A stretch of DNA of 64,000 bases from Prosthecochloris marina (GTDB lineage: Bacteria > Bacteroidota > Chlorobiia > Chlorobiales > Chlorobiaceae), in the NCBI RefSeq assembly GCF_003182595.1, contig NZ_PDNZ01000004.1:186001-250000 (forward strand), read 5' to 3'. Below the pieces are notes generated by a model. That model made no database searches. It worked only from the letters and a program-made list of their open reading frames with translations, and was not told the origin of the DNA. Below, one piece after another: positions 40,432-52,045 of the stretch; position 1 is the first letter of the stretch; each line of letters begins with the position of its first letter. The translations under genes and the position numbers were made by a program.

Positions 40432-41748
40432 ATGCATACAGAAAATAAACCTTACAAAATAGGCCCGATTGAACTGGCTCCATCGATACAGCCTCACCAT
40501 GCATGGACATTTTTCTATGCCGCCTTCTTCTCTATCGGGATGATTACTTTTCTGTCTATCGGACAGACATATATTCTCAATGTCCACCTTGGCATTCCCG
40601 AAAAAGAACAGGGGACAATAAGCGGCAATCTCGTCGTTTGGACAGAACTGATCGCTCTGCTTCTGTTCATCCCCGCAGGCATTTTCATGGACCGTATCGG
40701 GCGCCGGCCGATGTACGTTGCAGGATTTCTACTCATCGGCCTTACCTATGTGCTCTACCCGTTTGCCGGTTCGGTTACGGACCTTTTTCTCTACCGCATC
40801 ATCTATGCGTTCGGTATGGTAGCCGTAACAGGTGCACTGTCAACAGTACTTGTCGATTACCCGGCAGAGCGCTCGAGGGGAAAAATGGTTGCTCTGATAG
40901 GACTGCTCAACGGGCTGGGTATTGTCATTACAAACCAGTTCTTCGGTTCGCTCCCTGCAATCCTCGTCAAACAAGGACTGAGCGACATCGAGGCAGGCAT
41001 AGCAACCCATGCAGGTGTCGCCATCATCGCAACCAGCGCAGCAATTGTCTGTGCCGGAGGACTCCAGAAAGGAGTCCCCTTCAAGGAGAAAAAAAGGCCT
41101 CGATTACGAGAACTCTTTACTACCGGTCTGACAGCGGCACGCAATCCGAGAATCCTGCTTTCCTACTCGGCAGCATTTATCGCAAGGGGCGACCAGTCCA
41201 TCAACGGGACGTTTATCAGCTTGTGGGGTATGAACGCTGGCATTGCCATGGGCATGTCTTACGACGATGCTTTCTGGAAAGGCACCCTCATATTCATTAT
41301 CACCCAGGTCGCGGCTCTCATATGGGCCCCTCTTGCCGGCCCCTTCATCGACCGCATCAACAGAGTTTCTGCACTGGCTGTCTGCATGTTTCTTGCCATG
41401 CTGGGAAACCTTTCCGTGCTTCTGCTCGACACTCCCTTTGATTCCATAGGTTATGCCGTATTTATCTTTATGGGGATCGGCCAGATCAGTGTCTTTCTCG
41501 GGGCCCAGTCCCTTATCGGTCAGGAAGCACCTTCGGGTAAGCGTGGCTCGATCCTGGGCACGTTCAACATAAGCGGAGCGATAGGCATTCTCATCATCGC
41601 CAAGGCAGGAGGAAACCTGTTTGACAGCATGAGCCCACATGCCCCGTTCGTCATCGTCGGATCAATAAATGCCCTGCTTATGTTATTCAGTATTTATGTA
41701 CGAATAAAAGCACCTCACAAGCTTGAAACAAGCCCGGATAGCGCATGA
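40432..41748 (+). CDS. Major facilitator superfamily transporter
   Basis: 438 residues, about 12 membrane helices. The loop between TM2 and TM3 has the MFS motif GIFMDRIGRRPMYV. Substrate unknown. Its last four bases overlap the mpl start (ATGA), so the two genes are translationally coupled; a link to cell-wall peptide uptake or recycling is tempting but unproven. Confidence 0.9.
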   Translation: MHTENKPYKIGPIELAPSIQPHHAWTFFYAAFFSIGMITFLSIGQTYILNVHLGIPEKEQGTISGNLVVWTELIALLLFIPAGIFMDRIGRRPMYVAGFLLIGLTYVLYPFAGSVTDLFLYRIIYAFGMVAVTGALSTVLVDYPAERSRGKMVALIGLLNGLGIVITNQFFGSLPAILVKQGLSDIEAGIATHAGVAIIATSAAIVCAGGLQKGVPFKEKKRPRLRELFTTGLTAARNPRILLSYSAAFIARGDQSINGTFISLWGMNAGIAMGMSYDDAFWKGTLIFIITQVAALIWAPLAGPFIDRINRVSALAVCMFLAMLGNLSVLLLDTPFDSIGYAVFIFMGIGQISVFLGAQSLIGQEAPSGKRGSILGTFNISGAIGILIIAKAGGNLFDSMSPHAPFVIVGSINALLMLFSIYVRIKAPHKLETSPDSA

Positions 41749-43205
41749 GCACCATGAAACCCGGCTCTTCGATCTACTTTATCGGCATCGCCGGAACAGC
41801 CATGGCATCTGTAGCCGTCGCGTTATCAAGGGCTGGACACTCGGTATCAGGTTCCGATACCGCATTCTATCCCCCGATGTGCGACTATCTGGCCGAACAC
41901 CGAATTCCATGCCATGAGGGTTTCGATCCAGAGAACCTGCTCCGTGATGCACCGGATGTCATCGTCGTCGGCAACGCGATCAGTCGGGGCAACCCGGAAC
42001 TCGAGTTTGCACTCAACGAGCACATGAGCTTTGTCTCCATGCCGGAGATCGTCAGCCAGAAACTTATCGGCAAGAACAGGTCCGTGGTTATAACCGGCAC
42101 GCACGGCAAAACAACCACAACATCACTTACAGCCTGGATTTTCGAGTATGCAGGCCTGCAGCCTGGATTTCTGATCGGTGGCATCGCCGAAAACTTCGGT
42201 GCCGGCTGCAGAGCATCTGTTAATGGCAACGACGGTTACTTCATCACGGAAGGCGACGAGTACGACACCGCATACTTTGACAAAAGAAGCAAGTTCCTGC
42301 ACTATCGACCGGATATTGCGGTAATCAACAACATAGAGTTCGACCATGCCGATATATTCAGCTCTCTTGACGATATCGTACGATCATTCCGGCAGTTCAT
42401 TACGCTTATACCTTCAAACGGTGTACTGATAGTCAACGGTCATGATGAGATTGCCGCCAAGATAAGCCAAGAAGCATATTGCCCCGTTGAGCGATTCGGT
42501 TTTTCCAAAAATTTTGAATGGTCGGCTTCCGATCTCGGAGTCCATGAGACAGGACTTGCTTTTCAACTGGCATACAAAGGCGAAGAACTCGGAGCTGTCC
42601 GTATAGACCAGCACGGCAACCACAATGTCCTTAACGCAGTTGCGGCAATAGCGGCAGCATCTCGTGCCGGTATTCCGTTCCCGGTTATTACCGAAGGAAT
42701 GCTTTCTTTCAAAAGGCCGAAAAGAAGAATGGAAATTGTCGGGGAATTCGACGGAGACATCACCATCATCGACGACTTTGCACACCACCCAACCGCCATC
42801 CGGGCTACCCTTGCCGCATTGCGTCAGCGGTACCCGAACAGGCGTATAATAGCCTGCTTTGAACCCCGTTCGAATACCAGCACAAGAAGTATATTCCAGA
42901 AAGACCTTGAAACCAGCTTCAACGATGCCGATATCATCATTATCGGCAAGGTTCATCGTCCCGAACGATATGCTGAAGATGAACGACTCGACACGACAGC
43001 ACTCTGTTCGACAATCATTGAATCCGGGAAGAACGCGTTTGCCTCCGGCAAGGGCAAGAACAATGATGGATACCCCGACGACATCGTGCAATTTATCCAC
43101 AGCAACATCAGGCAAAATGATATTATTATCCTGTTGAGCAATGGAAGTTTCAACGGCTTGAAAAAACTTTTAACTGAAAGTTTTCTTAAAAAAAGGCAAC
43201 GTTAA
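41745..43205 (+). CDS. mpl: UDP-N-acetylmuramate:L-alanyl-gamma-D-glutamyl-meso-diaminopimelate ligase
   Basis: 486 residues. It attaches recycled tripeptide to UDP-MurNAc in peptidoglycan recycling. Mur-ligase layout: N-terminal Rossmann IYFIGIAGTAMASVA, P-loop TGTHGKTTTTS near 113, and C-terminal domain with DDFAHHPTAIRATL. The Mpl-specific SRGNPELE and EGDEYDTAYFDKRSKF segments distinguish it from MurC. It overlaps the MFS gene by 4 bp. Confidence 0.94.
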   Translation: MSTMKPGSSIYFIGIAGTAMASVAVALSRAGHSVSGSDTAFYPPMCDYLAEHRIPCHEGFDPENLLRDAPDVIVVGNAISRGNPELEFALNEHMSFVSMPEIVSQKLIGKNRSVVITGTHGKTTTTSLTAWIFEYAGLQPGFLIGGIAENFGAGCRASVNGNDGYFITEGDEYDTAYFDKRSKFLHYRPDIAVINNIEFDHADIFSSLDDIVRSFRQFITLIPSNGVLIVNGHDEIAAKISQEAYCPVERFGFSKNFEWSASDLGVHETGLAFQLAYKGEELGAVRIDQHGNHNVLNAVAAIAAASRAGIPFPVITEGMLSFKRPKRRMEIVGEFDGDITIIDDFAHHPTAIRATLAALRQRYPNRRIIACFEPRSNTSTRSIFQKDLETSFNDADIIIIGKVHRPERYAEDERLDTTALCSTIIESGKNAFASGKGKNNDGYPDDIVQFIHSNIRQNDIIILLSNGSFNGLKKLLTESFLKKRQR

Positions 43206-43611
43206 TGTTTTACCTACGATGAGTTAGTATAACGGGAATATGAAACTTTGACTGAACAACGATTAATTCTGGCAATGTGATAGAGCTATCATTGTGATTC
43301 ACTCGATAAATCATACAATTCATTTTAATACTCTGTAACTAAAGTTTACTACCAGATCATGAAAAATCTTTAAATCTAATCGGTATTGAACGCTATGCAA
43401 TAAGTTATTGCGAGCGTAAGATCGCCCCCCCTACCTCTTTCAGTGCCCTCAAAATTTATAAGCCCAGATGGGCCAGAAAAACTCTTAACTCATAATAAAA
43501 AATAGGGATAACAACTCAAGAAACTTGTTATTACCTATATTATTCTTTATTATTACTCCGCATTCACATGCAATCATTATTTATTTTTTTATTAAAACAA
43601 GGGGAATTACA
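43206..43611. other. Intergenic AT-rich stretch before the PEGA lipoprotein
   Basis: Holds a near-perfect palindrome at 43391-43416 and little else. AGGGG before the ATG at 43612 is the lipoprotein ribosome binding site. Confidence 0.5.
43391..43416. repeat. Inverted repeat
   Basis: GCAATAA, g, TTATTGC (43397-43411) with outer CGCT/AGCG pairing separated by 2 and 1 unpaired bases. It is a compact palindrome about 200 bp upstream of the lipoprotein gene, with no T-run beside it. Confidence 0.5.
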
Positions 43612-44088
43612 ATGAAAAAACTCTTGCTAACTGTATGCATCTTGCTTCCACTCAGCTTTGCATTTTCTGGATGCGGCACAATTATGGATGGTACTAAACA
43701 AGAGATTGGGTTTTCAAGCAGCCCATCAAACGCAGTAGTAACCATTGATGGGAAAATGATAGGCAGAACACCATTAACCCAGAGCCTAAAAAGGAAAAAT
43801 ACTCATAAGGTAGTTATGGCTCTAGACGGTTACTACCCTTACGAAATGACACTCACCAAGAAAACAAACGGTTGGGTATGGGGCAACATTGTTTTCGGTG
43901 GACTAATTGGTTTAGCGGTCGATGCAGCAACCGGAAGTCTTTATAAACTTACACCTGAGCAGGTTAATGCTGACTTGAAAAGCAATGGAACTGCCTCAAT
44001 CAGTGAGGAAGAAAATGCCCTTTATGTTGCAGTGACTCTTGAACCAGATGCTTCATGGCAGCAAATTGGTAATATAAAGAACTTCTAA
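43612..44088 (+). CDS. PEGA-domain lipoprotein
   Basis: 158 residues from the ATG with an AGGGG site upstream; the frame opens earlier but that part has no coding character. Signal peptide with a lipobox-like FSGC (Cys at about 20), so probably a lipoprotein. A PEGA domain (SSPSNAVVTIDGKMIGRTPL...DGYYPYE, about 33-80) is followed by a Gly-rich hydrophobic segment (WGNIVFGGLIGLAVDAATGS). Resembles small envelope lipoproteins of unknown role. Followed by a strong hairpin terminator. Confidence 0.82.
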   Translation: MKKLLLTVCILLPLSFAFSGCGTIMDGTKQEIGFSSSPSNAVVTIDGKMIGRTPLTQSLKRKNTHKVVMALDGYYPYEMTLTKKTNGWVWGNIVFGGLIGLAVDAATGSLYKLTPEQVNADLKSNGTASISEEENALYVAVTLEPDASWQQIGNIKNF

Positions 44089-44111
44089 TCACCATTTTAA
44101 TCTTCCATAAG

Positions 44112-44154
44112 TAAAAGAAAAAGGCCAACCACATAAGGCGGCCTTTTTCTTTTA
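44112..44154 (+). terminator. Terminator of the PEGA lipoprotein gene
   Basis: Perfect 15-bp arms TAAAAGAAAAAGGCC and GGCCTTTTTCTTTTA around a 13-nt loop, 23 bp after the stop. T-rich on the right arm, so a standard intrinsic terminator. Confidence 0.85.
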
Positions 44155-45654
<1,500 letters not shown>

Positions 45655-45695
45655 TCCAACCGAACAATATCGTAAGACTACAATAGCAGAGAGTG

Positions 45696-45723
45696 AAGGC
45701 TGCCTCGAAAGGGCAGCCTTTTC
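45696..45723 (+). terminator. Terminator of gapA
   Basis: AAGGCTGCC, loop TCGAAAG, GGCAGCCTT, then TTC: 9-bp perfect stem with a short T tract, 41 bp after the stop. Confidence 0.85.
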
Positions 45724-46012
45724 GTATTCCGAACAGGTAATCGTTTACAGCTCAGCTACCTTTCCTGGTTTTCATCCTCGCGCCTGACCTCTGAAATCCG
45801 AACATCTATTCCAACCATTGGCGGCAGACCTTTGTGACTGTCATCTTCTTTTGTGTAACTTCTTCGGGTAAACCTGTCAATCCAGTGATGCAGCAAATCA
45901 GCAGTTGAACAGGATCTCCGTTGTTGAGATTTAACCTCTAATATGTTATACTAAGTCATTACATATTGAAGTGTTCCAGTCACTCAGCCGCACAACCTTT
46001 GACATTGAAATC
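45724..46012. other. Intergenic region between gapA and the flavodoxin-like gene
   Basis: Contains the degraded third copy of the palindromic repeat (45791-45814) and the presumed promoter of the flavodoxin-like gene. Nothing else recognised. Confidence 0.5.
45791..45814. repeat. Dispersed palindromic repeat, degraded copy 3
   Basis: CTGAAATCCGAACATCTATTCCAA: the loop CCGAACATCT is identical to copy 1, but both arms carry changes, so the hairpin is weakened. Confidence 0.6.
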
Positions 46013-46654
46013 ATGTCTAATTCTTCCCAACAAATGAAAGCAATTATCCTTTATGACACACGTTCTGAAGGCGGATCGACCGACCGGTTTGTCGAAAGCC
46101 TCGGAAAAAGCCTTGCAGAAACAGGAGCGTATGTGGAAAAAGGAAAATGCAAGGCAACCGCCGACTACAGTTTCATCCAAGACTTCGATGTCGTTATTAT
46201 GGGAGCCCCTGTTTACTATATGCTGGTATCTTCTGAATTGCTTGGGTCTTTTTTCCAGAGTAACCTGAAAAAATATCTCAATAGAAAAAAAGTCGCCCTG
46301 TTTCTCACCTGCGGCAGCCCTGAACCAATGGCTTATATGATGTACCTGCCTCAGCTTAAGATGCATCTGGTACGCAATAAAATTCTTACGGAAAAAGTTT
46401 TTACTCCAGCCGAACTTTCCGACAATCAGGCTATCGACGATTACGTTGACAATATTTTACATGCCTATAAAAAAGCGCTTAAGACCCGTAATAACAACCT
46501 GATATGGGCAGATGACGCCCAAGAGTTACTTGCTCAGATACCATCATTTTTCCGGAACAGAATAAAAATTGCAACAGAAGAGTATGCAGAAGAAATGGGC
46601 TATCGAGAAATAACTGTTGCCGTTATTGATGAAGCCAAAGCCGAGCTTGAATAA
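46013..46654 (+). CDS. Flavodoxin-like protein fused to a PCP_red (BchB C-terminal-type) domain
   Basis: 213 residues from the ATG at 46013. Residues about 8-150 are a flavodoxin-like fold: an FMN-loop-like YDTRSEGGSTD, then DVVIMGAPVYYM and VALFLTCGSPEP. The last 45 residues (IPSFFRNRIKIATEEYAEE followed by EITVAVIDEAKAEL) match the PCP_red domain that ends the BchB/ChlB subunit of dark protochlorophyllide reductase. A role in electron supply to a pigment enzyme is inference. No photosynthesis gene adjoins it. Hairpin terminator at 46727. Confidence 0.75.
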   Translation: MSNSSQQMKAIILYDTRSEGGSTDRFVESLGKSLAETGAYVEKGKCKATADYSFIQDFDVVIMGAPVYYMLVSSELLGSFFQSNLKKYLNRKKVALFLTCGSPEPMAYMMYLPQLKMHLVRNKILTEKVFTPAELSDNQAIDDYVDNILHAYKKALKTRNNNLIWADDAQELLAQIPSFFRNRIKIATEEYAEEMGYREITVAVIDEAKAELE

Positions 46655-46726
46655 GGGATAAGCGTCTGGGCATCTAGTCATGCCACGCTCGGCACTACAT
46701 CCATATCAAAAAACAGGATGACACAC

Positions 46727-46757
46727 GAGAGGCTGCCTTTTCGAGACAGCCTCTTTA
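46727..46757 (+). terminator. Terminator of the flavodoxin-like gene
   Basis: GAGAGGCTG...CAGCCTCT around CCTTTTCGAGA, then TT. Lies between this gene and the convergent dnaJ, 72 bp after the stop. Confidence 0.75.
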
Positions 46758-46783
46758 TATTCCTTTTCTGTTTCTACACTTTG

Positions 46784-47986
46784 CTATCCGAAGATATCAC
46801 GGGCTTTTTCAAAAAAGCTCTTTTCATGGTCCGTTTTTTCATCCGGCACCAGATGACTCGACTTCTTCATCTCCTTGAGCAGTTCCTTGTCACGATGTGA
46901 AAGGTCCTTTGGAATAAAGACATTCACCCTTACAAGATGGTCTCCTCTGCCGGGAGATTTCAAATGTCCGATGCCTTTTCCGCTGATCCTCAACATGGTG
47001 TTCGGCTGCGTTCCCGGAGGCACTGTCAGCTTGACACGACCCTCGAGCGTGGGAACTTCGACCTTCGTTCCGAGAACCATGTCCGGATAACTGACGGGGA
47101 GGTTGTAGATGATATCGTCTCCTCTTCGGGTGAACAGTTTATGTGCAGCTTCTTCAATGACCACTATCAGATCACCGTTGGCACCGCCTCTCGGACCTGC
47201 GTTACCCTGCCCTCTGAGCGTAAGATAATTGCCGTCTTCAACTCCAGCGGGTATGTTCACCTTTACCGTCGTTTCCCCCTGCTTGATACCCTCTCCATGG
47301 CAGGAGGTACAACGATCCTTGACTACCCGTCCCTCACCACCACAGGTTGGACATGCCTTTATGTTGACAAACTGTCCGAACATTGTTTTTGACGCTTGCC
47401 GAACCTCACCAGTTCCCTGGCATGTTGAACAGGTCTCTAATTCTCCTGTTTTTGAACCCGTACCGTTACAGGCTTCACACGGGATCTGCTTTTTAATTTT
47501 CAGTGTTTTTTCAACACCCTTTGCGATCTCTTCCAGTGTAAGCTTCAAACGGATTTTCAGATCGCTTCCACGTATACCGCCCGAAGATCTTGACCTTCGA
47601 CCTCCACCACTGAAGCCACCGCCAAAAACATCTTCAAAACCGCCAAACGGGGAACCGCCTCCTGAGCGTGCGCCTCCACCGAACATGTCATTGAAAGCAC
47701 TGAAAATATCACCGAAATCGCCTGCCCCGGCGCCATATGCACCGCCCTGTGAAGAAGCGGACGAACCAACACCAGCATGTCCAAACTGATCATAACGACG
47801 ACGCTTGTCATCGTTGCTCAGAATCTCATACGCCTCGTTTACCTCTTTAAAGTGCTCTTCTGCCTCGGTATTTCCCGGATTTTTGTCCGGGTGATATTTC
47901 ATGGCAAGTTTGCGATATGATTTTTTGATCTCATCTTTGGAAGCCGACCGGGATACACCGAGAACTTCATAGTAATCTCTCTTCAT
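46784..47986 (-). CDS. dnaJ: Chaperone DnaJ
   Basis: 400 residues, class A J-protein. J domain (1-70) with HPD in KYHPDKNPG; Gly/Phe-rich linker (about 75-140); four zinc CxxCxGxG motifs ([32 protein letters not shown]); substrate-binding C-terminus. It works with DnaK and GrpE. Last gene of the hrcA-grpE-dnaJ group; dnaK itself is not in the window. Confidence 0.98.
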   Translation of the reverse strand: MKRDYYEVLGVSRSASKDEIKKSYRKLAMKYHPDKNPGNTEAEEHFKEVNEAYEILSNDDKRRRYDQFGHAGVGSSASSQGGAYGAGAGDFGDIFSAFNDMFGGGARSGGGSPFGGFEDVFGGGFSGGGRRSRSSGGIRGSDLKIRLKLTLEEIAKGVEKTLKIKKQIPCEACNGTGSKTGELETCSTCQGTGEVRQASKTMFGQFVNIKACPTCGGEGRVVKDRCTSCHGEGIKQGETTVKVNIPAGVEDGNYLTLRGQGNAGPRGGANGDLIVVIEEAAHKLFTRRGDDIIYNLPVSYPDMVLGTKVEVPTLEGRVKLTVPPGTQPNTMLRISGKGIGHLKSPGRGDHLVRVNVFIPKDLSHRDKELLKEMKKSSHLVPDEKTDHEKSFFEKARDIFG

Positions 47987-48042
47987 CTTTTCTCAACTAT
48001 TCCTTGTAGTATAACTGTTTTCTAAAAACCTCTCCCTGGCTG

Positions 48043-48627
48043 TTACTTCGCCACGACAACCTTTGCATGCCGAAGCACCCTGTCTCCCAGAATATAACCG
48101 GCCTGAAACTCTTCTATAATGGTATCAGGCTCAGCATCAGGATTATCGACCAGCGTAATGGCCTCATGAAAATTGACATCCATTTTCTTTCCAATAACAT
48201 CGATCTTGCTGACACCTTTATCAGAGAGCCATTTAAAAAGGTTTTTCTGAAGCAATTCGACCCCATCAACGTAAGGACGAGCTTCTTCGGTCTTTTCAAG
48301 AACTTCAGGGGCGTGGTCGACGATACGGTTGACATCATCGATCACAGGAAGCAATTCTTTTATAGTTTTTTCCAAAGCTCTGGAGCTTGCCATTTGAGCC
48401 TCACGTTCTTTCTGACGACGAAAATTCTCAAAATCGGCAGCTTTTCGCATGAGTTCATCTTTAAGTTTCTCAGCTTGCAGCTTTGATTCGTTCAACGCAT
48501 CTCCAAGCTCCTTAACCTTTGCGGCCAGTTCTTCAGACTGCTCGACAGCCTCTTTCGTTGCAACCGTTTCTTCATGCTTGATCGTTTCGTTATGCTCCGC
48601 TTTATGCTTTGCTGCTTTTTTTGTCAT
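48043..48627 (-). CDS. grpE: Nucleotide exchange factor GrpE
   Basis: 194 residues. Acidic, low-complexity N-terminus, then a long coiled coil (about 30-110) and the C-terminal beta domain with HEAITLVDNPDAEPDTI and GYILGDRVLRHAKVVV. It releases ADP from DnaK. 56 bp upstream of dnaJ on the same strand. Confidence 0.97.
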   Translation of the reverse strand: MTKKAAKHKAEHNETIKHEETVATKEAVEQSEELAAKVKELGDALNESKLQAEKLKDELMRKAADFENFRRQKEREAQMASSRALEKTIKELLPVIDDVNRIVDHAPEVLEKTEEARPYVDGVELLQKNLFKWLSDKGVSKIDVIGKKMDVNFHEAITLVDNPDAEPDTIIEEFQAGYILGDRVLRHAKVVVAK

Positions 48628-48743
48628 ATGTGTATACCTAACGTTTTAATTGATTTTCTGAGCTGCACCCGAGCCATTGTAGCTTGTTTTTCAACCAGCT
48701 TGTTTCATACTTTCCGTCCATCAGCTCTTTGGGCTGCTGTTTT

Positions 48744-49811
48744 TCAGGATAAAGAATGTGACAGTCTATCAGCCATATAATTTACAAGCCTGACAACACG
48801 TTCGTAATCCATTCTTTTTGGACCGAGGACCCCGAGCCTCCCCATGGTATTGCCTACATAGTAAGGTGTCGTCACAACAGTGAAATCCTCTGCGGTAGAC
48901 GCTGTGTTTTCCCGTCCTATCGAGATACTCACATCGAGTCCCGAGGTGCTGTTCGAAACAAGGTCATCATCTCTCTCAAAAAGAAGTTCCACCATACGGC
49001 TCTTATCTTCTATCATACAAACCAGATCGCGCACTTTCTGAGGTTGATCAAATTCCGGTTGATTGACAATATACTCCGTCCCTGCAATGTAAAGCCGTTC
49101 CAAAACCGGAGAATCATCGAAAAGGTTGTCCGCCGATCTGACGATCATATTCAACAGGGCTTTATCCTTATCGCAGTCAGCCAGGCGCCGGCTGATCGAG
49201 TTCCGAATTTCCGACAGAGTGAGCCCGGAAAGCCTCTGGTTGAGCAACTCGATAACCGAATCTATCTGCTGACGGGAGACTTCGAGATTGAGCTCCATGA
49301 CAATGGTCCTTACGAAAAGCGACTGAATAGACAAAACAACCATTATTCTCGACGAACTCAACAGGATCATGTCCAAGCGTTCAAACAAAGCATTCGACAA
49401 CTTCGGAGAGATGACAACGCTCAATTGCTGGGAGATGCTCCCTAAAACCTTTGCAACCGCTTTAAGAACCTCTGCTGAATCTTTCGGATCATAATTCAAC
49501 TGCTTGAAGTTATGGTCGATCCGTTTTTTCTCTTCTTCTTCAATGCGCCGAACCCTCATGATAAGATCCACGTAGTAGCGATACCCCTTATCAGTAGGAA
49601 CCCTACCCGCTGAGGTATGCGGCTGACTGATATACCCCTCATCTTCTAGATCGGCCATAACGTTTCTTATGGTCGCATCAGAAAGTCCGAGATTGTAGTT
49701 CTTCGCTATGTATCGTGAACCAACCGGAGCTGCATTAATGACATAAGCCTGAATAATAATGGACAGCACCTGGCGCTCACGTTCCGACAGGTCATGAAAC
49801 ATCATCATCAA
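48744..49811 (-). CDS. hrcA: Heat-inducible transcription repressor HrcA
   Basis: 355 residues. N-terminal winged helix ([27 protein letters not shown]) that binds CIRCE in other bacteria, then a GAF-like dimer domain. It represses chaperone genes until unfolded protein ties up GroEL. First of hrcA-grpE-dnaJ, but no CIRCE (TTAGCACTC-N9-GAGTGCTAA) is visible upstream of it here. Confidence 0.96.
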   Translation of the reverse strand: MMMMFHDLSERERQVLSIIIQAYVINAAPVGSRYIAKNYNLGLSDATIRNVMADLEDEGYISQPHTSAGRVPTDKGYRYYVDLIMRVRRIEEEEKKRIDHNFKQLNYDPKDSAEVLKAVAKVLGSISQQLSVVISPKLSNALFERLDMILLSSSRIMVVLSIQSLFVRTIVMELNLEVSRQQIDSVIELLNQRLSGLTLSEIRNSISRRLADCDKDKALLNMIVRSADNLFDDSPVLERLYIAGTEYIVNQPEFDQPQKVRDLVCMIEDKSRMVELLFERDDDLVSNSTSGLDVSISIGRENTASTAEDFTVVTTPYYVGNTMGRLGVLGPKRMDYERVVRLVNYMADRLSHSLS

Positions 49812-49865
49812 TACATTGAAACAGCTTTTTAATGACTAAACGTAAAAGTCGAGCTAAATTATCAA

Positions 49866-49896
49866 AAAAATTCAAAACAGTGCCCTCGTTCGGGCA
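49866..49896 (-). terminator. Possible terminator of prmC
   Basis: Read leftwards: TGCCC, loop GAACGA, GGGCA, then CTGTTTTGAATTTTTTT. The stem is short (5 bp) but GC-rich, and it sits between prmC and hrcA. Confidence 0.55.
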
Positions 49897-50073
49897 TTCT
49901 TATTAAAGAGATTCATTCAGCCCAGCTCTTATAAAACGCACAATTTAGGAAAAAACAATCTGATACGGTACAACCAGAAAAATAAATTTCGACTTTTTAT
50001 AACAACACCGGTCATCTATTAATTTCATGTCGCCAACCCAAGCCAGCCCGGACTTAAGCCCTCTCATGCACGA

Positions 50074-50979
50074 TCACTCCTCATGAATCTCCGTTAATAT
50101 CCCTGAAAGCACTCTATCCCAACCTGAGTAATCCTTGTGTACCTCTATATCCCTGAAACCATGTGCACTGATAATTTCACGGACTTTTCCTGCACCCTCG
50201 GCATGCAGTTCAAAACAAAGCAATCCTCCCTGCTTGAGAAGAACCGAGGCGCTACGGGCTATTGCACGATAGAACTCAAAGCCGTCCGGTGTCGCCAGCG
50301 CCATTTTCGGCTCATGGTTTTTAACCTCCGGCTCCAGTTCTTCCCATTCCGGTTCCGGAATATATGGTGGATTGGAAAGCACCATATCATATATGCCCTC
50401 CACTTCATCGATAAATCCCGGACTCAACACATCGGCTTGCAGAAAGCGAATCCTATCGGCAACCCCATGCTTATTTGCATTATGTTCTGCAACCTCGAGC
50501 GCTTTTGCAGAAAAATCTACAGCGGTTATTATCGCATCCGGCAGCTTCAGAGCAAGCATAACGGCAAGACACCCGCTGCCTGTACCGATATCGAGAATTG
50601 TGGGCATTTCTCCTTCCGTAATACCGGCGGCAACCGCTCTGTCAAGAGCGTGTTCCAGAACAAGCTCGGTCTCGGGTCTTGGGATCAAGACGCGCTCATC
50701 GACCAGAAACGAATAACCGAAAAAAATCTGCTCTCCTGTAATGTACTGAAGAGGTTTTCCATTCAAGCGCTCCCTGCAAAGAGAACGAAATTTCTCGAGT
50801 TCACTCTGATAAACCGGGCGGTCATGCTTCAAATAAAGCTCGATTCTGTTTGATTGCATGACATAAGCAAGCAGAATCTCTGCATGCAAACGTGACGATT
50901 CAATGTCCTTTTCTTTAAAATGTTTTTCCGCTGCCTTGAGCAGATCTACGGTCTGCCATTGCCGGCCATTTTCCTGCAT
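50074..50979 (-). CDS. prmC: Peptide chain release factor N5-glutamine methyltransferase
   Basis: 301 residues. It methylates the GGQ glutamine of release factors. The N-terminal five-helix domain is followed by the SAM-binding motif ILDIGTGSGCLAVMLAL and the glutamine-binding motif VLSNPPYIP near 200, both intact. prfA is not beside it, unlike in many genomes. Confidence 0.96.
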   Translation of the reverse strand: MQENGRQWQTVDLLKAAEKHFKEKDIESSRLHAEILLAYVMQSNRIELYLKHDRPVYQSELEKFRSLCRERLNGKPLQYITGEQIFFGYSFLVDERVLIPRPETELVLEHALDRAVAAGITEGEMPTILDIGTGSGCLAVMLALKLPDAIITAVDFSAKALEVAEHNANKHGVADRIRFLQADVLSPGFIDEVEGIYDMVLSNPPYIPEPEWEELEPEVKNHEPKMALATPDGFEFYRAIARSASVLLKQGGLLCFELHAEGAGKVREIISAHGFRDIEVHKDYSGWDRVLSGILTEIHEE

Positions 50980-51254
50980 AGTTATTTTCCGATCAATTTT
51001 CCTTAATGATTACACGTTACGAGTGCTTGTATCGAATAGAGCTGTCGTCAAAGTTGAAAACCACTTTTTTTGTATAGACGAAGAATGCACCCTATGCCCT
51101 TTATTACCAATCAGCATAATCGCGAATGGAAAAAAGTACTGATACTTGCCCGGCAAACGCAACAGTTACTCATCGTTATTTAACCCAAACAGAATTCAAA
51201 AAAAAAATCATTAGTTTTGTATGCTTTTTATAAAGGCTTAAACCTGAAGGCACT

Positions 51255-51995
51255 ATGAAGAAATTGTTTTACCCCGTCTTGATGGCAGTTATGTTTTTAA
51301 GCCTGTCACATGCTCCTGCCTTGGCAAGGTTCACTGGAACCATTGACATGAATTTGACCATGCCTAACGGTAAATCGGAAGTAACGTATCTTTTTGGCAA
51401 TACGGCACAGCGGATGGATATGACCACGAAGCTGAACAAAGTCCCCGACTCGCTTAAAACAACGGTCATTACAAGCGCCGCACAGCCCGATCAGGCGGTT
51501 ATCGTCAACCATAAAGCCGGCACTTACACAAAAGTCAACCTCAGAACTGCTGCCGAAAATGCAACGCTTGTTGATTTCGATTACGATTACAGAATTGAAA
51601 AAGCAGGAAACACGAGCATAAAGGGCTACAACTGTCAGCATGTAAAACTATTCAGTACCACCGATACCATCGACATGTGGTTAACGCGTGACATCGGCGA
51701 CTTTAAAACATTCAGACTTTTGCAATCCCAGAACCCCCGCCTCTCCAATACCCTCCTTGCCAAAAAGCTCTCCGATGAAGGCCTTGACGGTTTTCCGGTT
51801 AAAATCATTCAGCAAAATGAAAACGGAACTCTTGTCATGGAGGTTGTCTCGGTACAACCGGCCGCTGTTGAGCCGCACGAGTTCAGTATTCCCGAAGGAT
51901 ACACCGAGATAGTCGACACACAGCAGCCCCTCAACCAAAAGCAGAAAGAGCACTTGAAAGAGCTCATGGAGAAAATCAAGAATTTCAAAGAGTAG
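51255..51995 (+). CDS. Secreted DUF4412-like protein
   Basis: 246 residues. Signal peptide (about 1-24, cleavage near ALARF). The mature part is beta-rich: [23 protein letters not shown], a later [11 protein letters not shown] with a single Cys, and [12 protein letters not shown], a pattern seen in DUF4412 proteins. The C-terminus is charged and helical ([18 protein letters not shown]). Function unknown. It lies 50 bp before proS on the same strand. Confidence 0.7.
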   Translation: MKKLFYPVLMAVMFLSLSHAPALARFTGTIDMNLTMPNGKSEVTYLFGNTAQRMDMTTKLNKVPDSLKTTVITSAAQPDQAVIVNHKAGTYTKVNLRTAAENATLVDFDYDYRIEKAGNTSIKGYNCQHVKLFSTTDTIDMWLTRDIGDFKTFRLLQSQNPRLSNTLLAKKLSDEGLDGFPVKIIQQNENGTLVMEVVSVQPAAVEPHEFSIPEGYTEIVDTQQPLNQKQKEHLKELMEKIKNFKE

Positions 51996-52045
51996 GTTGT
52001 ATATTCCCACAAAAGCTTTTCCGAACCAACAAAACATTCCGTTAC

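Noticed and set aside
49820..49860. TTAGCTCGAC...TTTAGTC on the minus strand as a degenerate CIRCE
   Set aside because: Arms do not match the CIRCE consensus and are not inverted repeats of each other.
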